The notes below the pieces were generated by a model. That model was not told the origin of the DNA and made no database searches. It saw only the letters and a program-made list of their open reading frames with translations. A stretch of 64,000 bases of DNA from NCBI RefSeq assembly GCF_002028455.1, contig NZ_MWUM01000027.1, positions 1 to 64,000 on the forward strand. Direction: 5' to 3'. The DNA comes from Zoogloea sp. LCSB751 (lineage in GTDB: Bacteria > Pseudomonadota > Gammaproteobacteria > Burkholderiales > Rhodocyclaceae). Made by a program: the position numbers and the translations under genes. Of this stretch, positions 1-7,510 are shown in pieces (positions within the stretch are counted from its first letter, which is position 1; every line of letters starts with the position of its first letter).

Positions 1-102
1 GCCAGCAGAACCGCTCGCTTGTTCAACCGCCGATCGCCCAGCTGTATCGTCCCGAACTCGTCTCTCGCCCAACTCATTAGCCAGCCTCGTCAATTATTTG
101 GC

Positions 103-1476
103 ATGAAGCATACAGGCTGGAGAGTTGTGTGTAAGGGGATGGGTTATAGCGTCATTCTGTTCGCGCCCGTGGCGGCCCTCGGCGCGGTGTTGTTCACCGA
201 CCCCGGCTTGGTCGCGCCAGCCTTTACCGGCCTTTTCATGGACAAGATGGTCGGTTTCGTGAAGCTGTATTTCCCCGTCTTCATGCTGGGCGCCGTATTC
301 GGCAAGGTCATCGAACTGTCCGGCTTCTCCAAGGCGATCGTGTCATCGGTGATCAACATGGTCGGACGGGAGCGGGCGATGCTGTCCATCGTGCTGGTCT
401 GCGCCCTGCTCACCTACGGCGGCGTATCCCTGTTCGTGGTGGTCTTCGCGGTCTATCCCTTCGCCGCCGAAATGTTCCGCCAAGGCAACATCCCGAAGCG
501 CCTGATCCCCGGCACCATCGCGCTGGGCGCCTTCACCTTCACGATGGACTCCCTGCCCGGCACACCGCAGATCCAGAACATCATCCCAACCACCTTCTTC
601 AAGACCAACACCTGGGCCGCTCCCTCGTTGGGCGTGATCGGCGGCATCTTCATCCTGATCGTCGGCCTGACCTTCCTCAACTGGCGCCGCCGCAGCGCCC
701 AGAATGCCGGCGAAGGCTACGGCGACAAGCTGCTCAACGAACCGGAACCCTTCACCCACGAGAAGCTCGCCAACCCCTTCATCGCAATCCTGCCGCTGTT
801 CGTAGTCGGCATCTTCAACAAGGTATTCACCAGCGTCATCCCCGACATCTACGGCAAGATGCACGATCTGGTCCTGCCCGGGCTGGCCAAGCCGATCTCC
901 ACCGACGTATCCAAGATCGCCGCCATCTGGGCCGTCGAAGCGGCCCTGCTGCTGGGCATCCTGACCGTGCTGGCCTTCGCCTTCAAACCGGTGATGGAAA
1001 AATTCGCCGAAGGCTCCAAGGCGGCGGTCGGCGGCGCGCTGCTGGCTTCGATGAACACCGCCTCCGAATATGGCTTCGGCGCCATCATCGCCGCGCTGCC
1101 GGGATTCATCTATATCGCCGACGCCCTCAAGGCAATTCCCAACCCGCTGATCAACGAGGCGATCAGCATCACCACGCTGGCCGGCATCACCGGTTCGGCG
1201 TCCGGCGGCATGAGCATCGCGCTGGCGGCGATGGCCGAGACCTTCATCGCCAACGCCCAGGCCGCCGGTATTCCGCTGGAAGTCTTCCACCGGGTCGCCT
1301 CGATGGCCTCCGGCGGCATGGACACCTTGCCCCACAACGGCGCCGTGATCACCCTGCTGGCGGTCACCGGGCTGAGCCACAAGCAGTCCTATGGCGACAT
1401 CTTCGCCATCACCGTCATCAAGACCTCGGCGGTGTTCGTGGTGATCGCCACCTACTATCTTTTCGGTATCGTTTGA
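103..1476 (+). CDS. GntP-family permease, altered N-terminus
   Basis: Inner-membrane proton symporter of the gluconate/D-beta-hydroxybutyrate permease (GntP) family. Hydrophobic segments run through the whole protein, and the stretches TYGGVSLFVVVFAVYPFAAE and TMDSLPGTPQIQNIIPTTFF are typical of the hydroxybutyrate-type branch. Next door are a CoA-transferase (31 bases downstream) and a phasin, which suits import of a C4 hydroxy or keto acid. Family-like sequence begins only at GYSVILFAP (base 142). The usual first membrane helix is absent and is replaced by sequence that does not look coding. The start is therefore uncertain: ATG 103, GTG 127 (GGAG at 119-122) and ATG 139 are all possible. 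Family assignment is firm; substrate is inferred from neighbours. Confidence 0.8.
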   Translation: MKHTGWRVVCKGMGYSVILFAPVAALGAVLFTDPGLVAPAFTGLFMDKMVGFVKLYFPVFMLGAVFGKVIELSGFSKAIVSSVINMVGRERAMLSIVLVCALLTYGGVSLFVVVFAVYPFAAEMFRQGNIPKRLIPGTIALGAFTFTMDSLPGTPQIQNIIPTTFFKTNTWAAPSLGVIGGIFILIVGLTFLNWRRRSAQNAGEGYGDKLLNEPEPFTHEKLANPFIAILPLFVVGIFNKVFTSVIPDIYGKMHDLVLPGLAKPISTDVSKIAAIWAVEAALLLGILTVLAFAFKPVMEKFAEGSKAAVGGALLASMNTASEYGFGAIIAALPGFIYIADALKAIPNPLINEAISITTLAGITGSASGGMSIALAAMAETFIANAQAAGIPLEVFHRVASMASGGMDTLPHNGAVITLLAVTGLSHKQSYGDIFAITVIKTSAVFVVIATYYLFGIV

Positions 1477-1507
1477 GCCGTACCCCGACCGCCAAAGGAG
1501 ACCCGAA

Positions 1508-3511
1508 ATGAGCCAAACCAAGCAGAAATTTTCTCCTCCGCAGGGCCGCAACACCGGCAAGGTGGTCAGCGCCGCCGATGCGGTCAAGCTGATCCGCTCG
1601 GGCGACACCCTCGCCACCACCGGCTTCGTCGGCATCGGTTTTCCCGAGAACATCGCCATCGCCCTCGAACAGCGCTTTCTCGAAACCCGCGACCAGAGCA
1701 GCGACGGCCGCGGCAAACCGGAAGGGCTGACCCTGGTCTATGGTGCCGGCCAGGGCGACGGCAAGGACCGCGGCCTCAACCACCTGGGCCACGAAGGCCT
1801 GGTCAAGCGTGTCGTCGGCGGTCACTGGGGGCTGGTGCCACGCCTGCAGGAACTGGCCGTAGCCAACCGCATCGAGGGCTACAACCTGCCGCAGGGGGTC
1901 ATCACCCATCTGTACCGGGACATCGCCGCCGGCAAGCCCGGCACGCTGACCCGCGTCGGCCTCGGCACCTTCGTCGATCCGCGCTTCGGCGGCGGCAAGG
2001 TGAACAGCCGCACCACCGAGGATCTGGTGCGCATCATGGAAATCGACGGTGAGGAATACCTGTTCTACAAGGCCTTCCCGATCAGCGTCGGGATCATCCG
2101 CGGCACCACCGCCGACCAGGACGGCAACATCACGATGGAGAAGGAAGCCCTCACGCTGGAAGGCCAGGCCATCGCAATGGCAGCCCGCAACAGCGGCGGC
2201 ATCATCATCGCCCAAGTGGAGCGCATCGCCGAATCCGGCTCCCTCAACCCGCGGCAGGTCAAGATCCCCGGCATCCTGGTGGACTGCGTGGTGGTGGCCG
2301 AGCGCCCCGAATGGCACATGCAGACCTTCATGGAGCAGTACAGCCCGGCCTTCTCCGGCGAGATCCGCATCCCGGTCACGTCCCTCGAACCGATGGAGAT
2401 GAGCGAGCGCAAGATCATCGCCCGCCGCGCCGCAATGGAGCTGATCCCCAACGCGGTGGTGAATCTCGGCATCGGCATGCCCGAGGGCGTCGCCGCGGTG
2501 GCTGCCGAGGAGCGGGTCATCGACCTGCTGACCCTCACCGCCGAGCCCGGCGTGATCGGCGGCATTCCCCAGGGCGGCCTCAACTTCGGCGCAGCGGTCA
2601 ATACCGCGGCCATCGTGGACCAGCCCAGTCAGTTCGATTTCTACGACGGCGGCGGCCTCGACATCGCCTTCCTGGGCCTCGCCCAGGCCGACGAGCAGGG
2701 CAACCTCAACGTCTCCAAGTTCGGCCCCAAGCTGACCGGCGCCGGCGGCTTCATCAACATCAGCCAGAACGCCAAGAAGGTCGTCTTCGTCGGCACCTTC
2801 ACCGCCGGCGGCCTCGAAGTGGCGCTGCAGGACGGCCAGTTGAAGATCCTTGTCGAAGGCAAGGCAGTCAAGTTCGTCAAGGAAGTGGAGCACCGCACCT
2901 TCAGCGGCGCCGAAGCGGTGCGGCGCAAGCAGCCGGTGCTGTACATCACCGAGCGCTGCGTGTTCGAGCTGACGCCGGAGGGCGTGGAACTGATCGAGAT
3001 CGCGCCGGGCATCGACGTAGACCGTGACATCCTCGCCCACATGGACTTCAAGCCGGTCATCCGCGGCACGCCGTGCCTGATGGACGAACGCATCTTCCGC
3101 GACGTACCAATGGAACTGCGCCAGACCATCGTCGCCACGCCGCTGGAATCGCGCTTCCACTATGACGCTGAACAGAACCTGTTCTTCATCGACTTCGACA
3201 ATCTCCGCCTGCGCCATGCAGGCGACATCGAGAAGATCCGCGCCCTGGTCGCCAGCATCCTCGACCCGGTCGGCCACAAGGTGCCGGTGGTCGTGAACTA
3301 CCATGGCTTCGACATCCTCGACGATCTCATCGAACCCTATGCCAACATGATCAAGGGCTTGATGGAGACCCACTACACCCGCGTGACGCGCTACGCCACC
3401 AACCCGTTCCTGCGGGCGAAACTGGGAGAAGCCCTCAGCGCACGTCAGGTCCCGCCAAAGATTTTCGACTCCGCGGAGGAGGCACGCGCGGGGCTGACCG
3501 ACGGTCAGTGA
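1508..3511 (+). CDS. acyl-CoA:carboxylate CoA-transferase, long form
   Basis: Family I CoA-transferase related to propionate CoA-transferase Pct and YdiF, moving CoA between short-chain acyl-CoA and a free acid. The N-terminal domain has GFVGIGFPENIA; the second has NLGIGMPEGVA followed by TAEPGVIGGIPQGGLNFGA, in which Glu ~346 is the expected catalytic glutamate. At 667 residues it is about 140 longer than Pct/YdiF (~520-530). The extra part (from ~residue 525) ends in a segment containing VVVNYHGFDILDDLIEPY, whose role I do not know. The ATG is preceded by AAAGGAG with good spacing. It probably forms an operon with the GntP permease, activating the imported acid for beta-oxidation or PHA metabolism. 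Confidence 0.9.
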   Translation: MSQTKQKFSPPQGRNTGKVVSAADAVKLIRSGDTLATTGFVGIGFPENIAIALEQRFLETRDQSSDGRGKPEGLTLVYGAGQGDGKDRGLNHLGHEGLVKRVVGGHWGLVPRLQELAVANRIEGYNLPQGVITHLYRDIAAGKPGTLTRVGLGTFVDPRFGGGKVNSRTTEDLVRIMEIDGEEYLFYKAFPISVGIIRGTTADQDGNITMEKEALTLEGQAIAMAARNSGGIIIAQVERIAESGSLNPRQVKIPGILVDCVVVAERPEWHMQTFMEQYSPAFSGEIRIPVTSLEPMEMSERKIIARRAAMELIPNAVVNLGIGMPEGVAAVAAEERVIDLLTLTAEPGVIGGIPQGGLNFGAAVNTAAIVDQPSQFDFYDGGGLDIAFLGLAQADEQGNLNVSKFGPKLTGAGGFINISQNAKKVVFVGTFTAGGLEVALQDGQLKILVEGKAVKFVKEVEHRTFSGAEAVRRKQPVLYITERCVFELTPEGVELIEIAPGIDVDRDILAHMDFKPVIRGTPCLMDERIFRDVPMELRQTIVATPLESRFHYDAEQNLFFIDFDNLRLRHAGDIEKIRALVASILDPVGHKVPVVVNYHGFDILDDLIEPYANMIKGLMETHYTRVTRYATNPFLRAKLGEALSARQVPPKIFDSAEEARAGLTDGQ

Positions 3512-3529
3512 GGACGCCTCGCCACAGCT

Positions 3530-3545
3530 GTTGCTGCAGTGCAAC
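3530..3545. promoter_or_regulatory. dyad upstream of phasin, candidate PhaR site
   Basis: GTTGC-TGCAGT-GCAAC is a perfect 5-bp inverted repeat with a TGCA core, about 140 bases upstream of the phasin start. PhaR repressors of PHA granule genes are known to bind TGC/GCA-rich sites in front of phasin genes. That this is such a site is inference; no phaR gene is visible in the window. Confidence 0.45.
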
Positions 3546-3686
3546 ATAATGTACGGTAGCGCACTGATTTTTTGCACCTCTCCCGCCGCCCTTATAAGAG
3601 CCTGTGCTATCGTTTTTCACAGGAGGCCACGGGAAGGACCAAGTCTGGGGCTCTTAACTGTTCAATAACAACGTGTGGAGAAAACT

Positions 3687-4190
3687 ATGGCTACAAAGCA
3701 AGAACAGCAATTCAACGAGATTCAGAAGAAGAACCTGGAAGCCGCAATGCGTCTGGCCCAGCTCTCCATCGAGAACTCCCAGCGCATCATGGAACTGCAG
3801 GTTGGCACCGCCAAGTCCCTGTTTGAAGAAGGCGTGGCCAACGCCAAGGCCCTGTCCAGCGTCAAGGATCCGGCCGAAGCACTGAGCCTGCGTACCTCCT
3901 ACGCCCAGAGCACCACCGAAAAGATGCTGTCCTGTGCGCGCGAAATCGCCGAGATCACTGCCAAGACCCAAGCCGAAGTCGGCAAGATGGTCACCGAGCA
4001 GCTCACCGGCGGCGGCCAGGACGTGGTCGACTCCTTCCAGAAGCTCTTCAAGGGCCTGCCCATCGGCGACCACAACGCTCTCGGCTCCATCCAGAGCGCC
4101 ATGGACACCGCCCGTGCCGCCTACGAGCAGATGACCAAGGCCTCCACCGAAGCCTTCCAGGCCTTCACCAAGCTGACCCCGAAGAAGTAA
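3687..4190 (+). CDS. phaP: phasin (PHA granule protein)
   Basis: Small helical protein of 167 residues that coats polyhydroxyalkanoate granules. It carries the phasin_2 pattern: RLAQLSIENSQRIMELQ near the N-terminus, a long amphipathic helical middle, and an Ala/Lys-rich end with EAFQAFTKLTPKK. ATG 3687 is chosen because GGAG lies 6 bases upstream; the upstream GTG at 3675 would place the ribosome site inside the gene. It has its own upstream region with a TGC-rich dyad and ends in a strong terminator, so it is likely monocistronic. Its presence says the organism stores PHA. Confidence 0.95.
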   Translation: MATKQEQQFNEIQKKNLEAAMRLAQLSIENSQRIMELQVGTAKSLFEEGVANAKALSSVKDPAEALSLRTSYAQSTTEKMLSCAREIAEITAKTQAEVGKMVTEQLTGGGQDVVDSFQKLFKGLPIGDHNALGSIQSAMDTARAAYEQMTKASTEAFQAFTKLTPKK

Positions 4191-4213
4191 TCCAGTCGGT
4201 CTGCTGCACATCG

Positions 4214-4240
4214 AACGGCGCCTCCGGGCGCCGTTTTCCT
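4214..4240 (+). terminator. Rho-independent terminator after phaP
   Basis: Stem AACGGCGCC / GGCGCCGTT with a TCCG loop, followed by a short T-rich tail, 23 bases after the phasin stop. Confidence 0.9.
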
Positions 4241-4316
4241 TTGCCCCGCCCCATGCAATACGCCTGTCACCCGAACGGCGCAGTCTGTCCGCTTCATCCC
4301 CTGGAGGAAGAGGATC

Positions 4317-6272
4317 ATGACGGAAAAGACCCGCATCATCGAAGCCCTCGGGGAACCCGGGCTGCTGCGCCTGGCCCAGTTGGCCGCGGCGCAGGCCGCC
4401 GGCGAGCGCGTCAAGTACTACCTCAGCCTGCTCCACGCCGCCAGCCTGCACGCCCGCAGCCCCGAACGCCCGACCGCCTCCCTCACCGGTGAACGTATCG
4501 CGGCCGGCATCGACGACGACAACCTCGACACCATCCCCGGAGGCAGCGTGCGCATCGACGACGGCCTGTTCCGCATCCCGGAGGCCGAAGCCCTGTGCGG
4601 GCGCATCGCCGGCGAGCTCGAAACCCTGTTCGCCCCGATCCGTGCCAGCGGCGACGCCAGCTCCGCCACGCTGGCTGCCCGCTTCGCCGTACTGCACGCT
4701 CAGGCCTGGTGCGACAGCACCGATCAGATGAGCCGCGCGCAGGTCGCGCGCATCACCTCCACCGACCGGGACGGAGGCGACAGCGCCCACCTGCTGGCAC
4801 TGGACATGCACAAGATCCTCGGCCGGCTGCGGGGAGACATCGCCAGCGAGAACATCGACGGAGCCACCGCCTACGACATCGCCCCCGCCGATCGTGCGCT
4901 GGTCGCCGCCTTCATGCGCGGCGTCAACACCACCCGCCCCCTCAAGTTCGACCACCCTGGCCTCGGCACCACTGCCACCCGCGGCAACGACCGCCTGATC
5001 CTGCAGAACGACATCGGCACCACCGATGCCCACGTGCTGGTGGTCCATGTGGACAAGCGTTGCGTGACATTGACCTACACCGACGTACACATGCAGCGCC
5101 TGATGTTCTTCCAGAGCCTCTTCGAGCACTGGGCCGTCAACTGGGACGACACCCGCTCGCGCAGCGACCGGGATCTGGAAGACGGCGTCTATCACCTGTG
5201 CACCGGCAAGTTCACCGCCAACAACGAAGCCGGCCTGTGCGACTACCTGAGCTTTCTCGGCTCCCGCCTGGTCTTCCTGATCGACTGGAACCGCGCCCGC
5301 AAACGCCTGCGCCTGTTGCTGCCCAAGAAGGAGAGCCTGGCCCTGCTCAAATGGGCCGCCGACGAGAACCTCGGCCACCTGGGCTGGCTGCGGGCCGGCG
5401 GCGAACAGCTGGTCTTCGATGCGCTGGCCTTCGCCGCCCAAACCCCACCGGCCTTTGGCAGCCGCCTCGATGACATGCTCGAACGCAGCCGCGCCAGCGC
5501 CTTCATGCAGTTCGTGCTGCGCACCTGCAGCCAGACCCAGCGCGACGGCACCCCGGGCGACGCCCTCCGCGACAGCGTCCGTACCGAACTGGTGAGCTGC
5601 TTCCGAAGCACCCGCCACCAGCTGATCGACATCGCCGCCGAGCACGCCGCACTGTCCATCGAGATCGCCGCCGCCCTGCGCGACAGCCTGCTCGACCTGC
5701 GCAGCGACACGGACACGGCTGCCGAGCGGATCGTCTTCAACGCCAGGCGGGCCCGGGAGTGGGCGCAGCGGGCCGACGAGCGGGTCAACCTGGCTCGCGA
5801 ACTGCGCCACAACGGCGCCGGCCACAATGACTTCTACTGCACACTGATCGAGGGCGCCGACGACATGACCGACGAGCTGGAAGAGGCCGCCTTCCACCTC
5901 AGCCTGTTGCCGGCCCCCCCTCCCGGTGGAGCGATGCTCGACGCCCTCGGCACGCTGGCCGGCCTGGCGGTGAGCGGCGCACAGGAATTCCTGAAAGCCC
6001 TGGAAACGGCCCGCTCGGTACGTCGCGGCGCGCCGCGGGAAGAGCTGCAGGACTTCCTCGAGGCAATCCACCACATCATGGCCGCCGCACGCCACAGCGA
6101 CGACGCCCACCGCAATTTCAAGCGCGCGCTGATCGGTGCCGCAGAGGAAGGCTTTCCGACCCGTTACGCCGTCAGCGAATGCGCCCGCAACCTCGAGGCC
6201 GCCGCCGACGCCGTACTGCGTGCGGCGCTGCAACTACGCGACCACGTGGTTACCAACGTGATGAACGAATAG
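4317..6272 (+). CDS. DUF47/PhoU-like C-terminal protein of unknown function
   Basis: 651-residue soluble protein with no signal peptide. The C-terminal third (~470-650) has the helical pattern of DUF47/PhoU-like proteins: RADERVNLARELR, then DDMTDELEEAAFHL, then a second bundle ending in LRDHVVTNVMNE. The first ~450 residues match no family I know; they contain an acidic linker IDDDNLDTIPGG and a beta-rich middle with DIGTTDAHVLVVHVDKRCVT. RBS GGAGGAAGAGG precedes ATG 4317. The next gene starts 4 bases after the stop, so the two are translationally close and probably work as a pair. DUF47 proteins normally partner Pit phosphate transporters; here the partner is a PPDK-like domain. PhoU-like assignment is moderate; function unknown. 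Confidence 0.75.
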   Translation: MTEKTRIIEALGEPGLLRLAQLAAAQAAGERVKYYLSLLHAASLHARSPERPTASLTGERIAAGIDDDNLDTIPGGSVRIDDGLFRIPEAEALCGRIAGELETLFAPIRASGDASSATLAARFAVLHAQAWCDSTDQMSRAQVARITSTDRDGGDSAHLLALDMHKILGRLRGDIASENIDGATAYDIAPADRALVAAFMRGVNTTRPLKFDHPGLGTTATRGNDRLILQNDIGTTDAHVLVVHVDKRCVTLTYTDVHMQRLMFFQSLFEHWAVNWDDTRSRSDRDLEDGVYHLCTGKFTANNEAGLCDYLSFLGSRLVFLIDWNRARKRLRLLLPKKESLALLKWAADENLGHLGWLRAGGEQLVFDALAFAAQTPPAFGSRLDDMLERSRASAFMQFVLRTCSQTQRDGTPGDALRDSVRTELVSCFRSTRHQLIDIAAEHAALSIEIAAALRDSLLDLRSDTDTAAERIVFNARRAREWAQRADERVNLARELRHNGAGHNDFYCTLIEGADDMTDELEEAAFHLSLLPAPPPGGAMLDALGTLAGLAVSGAQEFLKALETARSVRRGAPREELQDFLEAIHHIMAAARHSDDAHRNFKRALIGAAEEGFPTRYAVSECARNLEAAADAVLRAALQLRDHVVTNVMNE

Positions 6273-6276
6273 CCCC

Positions 6277-7494
6277 ATGGACATCCATCAGCACGTCTAC
6301 GCCATCGGCCTGCCCGGGCTGCGCAGCGAAGGCCGGATCGAAGGCATGGGCGGCAAAGCCTTCAACCTGGTCCGCATGGCCGCCATCGGCCTGCCGGTTC
6401 CCCAGGCTTTCATTCTCGGCACCGCCCTCGGCCGGGCGCGCAGCGCCGACCCGGCGGGCTTTCGCGCCCCACTGCGCGATCTCCTCGAGAAGCAGGTGGA
6501 GCGCCTGGAAGCCGCTTGCGGCCTGGAGTTCGGCTCCGGCCGCAAACCCCTGCTGGTGTCCGTGCGGGCCAGCACCGCGTCGGCGCTACCCACCATGATG
6601 GACACCGTGCTCGATGTCGGCCTGACCGACGCCACCCTGCGCGGCCTCCTGCGCCTGACCGGCAACCCGCGCCTGGCCTGGGACTCCTACCGGCGGCTGA
6701 TCCAGCAGTTCGCCGCGGTGGTCCACCATGCCTCGCCGGAGCCCTTCCACGCCGCCCTGCAACTGGCCATGGAGCACGCCCGCGTCGCCCACCCCTCGGA
6801 ACTCGATTTCCGTGCCCTGGCCAGCCTGGCGCGCAGCTACCTCGATGTCTACGAGCGCATCATCGGCCAGCCCTTCCCGCAGGACCCGATGGAACAGTTG
6901 CGGCTGGCCTGCGAGGCCATTTTCGACGCGTGGATGGCCCCCCGGGCCGTCGAACATCGCCGCATGCAGCACATCGCCGACGACGCCGGAATCGCCGTCA
7001 CGGTTCAACGCATGGTCTTCGGCAACGCCGGCGGCACCTCCGGCTCGGGCGTCGGCTTCACCCGCAATCCGGCCACCGGCGAAGCACACCCCTGCCTGGC
7101 GTTCCGCTTCAACAGCCAGGGCGAAGACGAAATGGCGGGCCTGCCGCCGGCCGCCGACACCACACGCCTGGCCACCAGCCTGCCCCATGTGCATGCCCGC
7201 CTGCATTCCCTTGGCGGCCTGCTGGAACGGGAATTCGGCGACGTGCAGGAATACGCGTTCACCGTGCAGGACGGCGTGCTCTACCTGCTCCTGACCCGCA
7301 GCGCCAAACGCAGCCCGTGGGCAGCCCTGCGCATCGCGGTAGAGCAGGTGGACGCCGGTGTATGGTCGCCGGCCACCGCCCTTGAACGTCTGACCGGCAT
7401 TGATCTGGGGCTGGCGGCCCGAAGCAGTGCCGACCCTCGGACCGGCGCCTGGCTGGACAAGGTCGCTACCTGGTCCAGCCGGCTGCAGGCTTAG
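6277..7494 (+). CDS. stand-alone PPDK N-terminal (PEP/pyruvate-binding, ATP-grasp) domain
   Basis: 405 residues matching only the nucleotide-binding part of pyruvate phosphate dikinase; the phosphohistidine swivel and the PEP/pyruvate barrel are absent. Recognisable PPDK blocks are GMGGKAFNLVRMA (Lys27), LLVSVRASTASALPTMMDTV (Arg97), QRMVFGNAGGTSGSGVGFTR and LLLTRSAKRSPWAALRIAVE (Arg341). PPDK uses an acidic pair and a glutamine near here (D321, E323, Q335 in the clostridial enzyme); the equivalents read Glu325, Ala327 and Leu339. I infer weak or no catalysis and perhaps nucleotide sensing. Coupled to the upstream DUF47-like gene. The phosphatase gene that follows is convergent. Confidence 0.85.
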   Translation: MDIHQHVYAIGLPGLRSEGRIEGMGGKAFNLVRMAAIGLPVPQAFILGTALGRARSADPAGFRAPLRDLLEKQVERLEAACGLEFGSGRKPLLVSVRASTASALPTMMDTVLDVGLTDATLRGLLRLTGNPRLAWDSYRRLIQQFAAVVHHASPEPFHAALQLAMEHARVAHPSELDFRALASLARSYLDVYERIIGQPFPQDPMEQLRLACEAIFDAWMAPRAVEHRRMQHIADDAGIAVTVQRMVFGNAGGTSGSGVGFTRNPATGEAHPCLAFRFNSQGEDEMAGLPPAADTTRLATSLPHVHARLHSLGGLLEREFGDVQEYAFTVQDGVLYLLLTRSAKRSPWAALRIAVEQVDAGVWSPATALERLTGIDLGLAARSSADPRTGAWLDKVATWSSRLQA

Positions 7495-7510
7495 CCCCAG
7501 CGCCGCTGGC

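Noticed and set aside
343..1716. 457-residue frame on the minus strand over the permease
   Set aside because: Shadow of the real plus-strand genes; low-complexity Gly/Asp/Gln composition and no start signal.
3572..3613. Promoter TTGCAC … TATCGT before phaP
   Set aside because: Spacing of 30 bases is far from 17; the other nearby -10 candidates are also poor.
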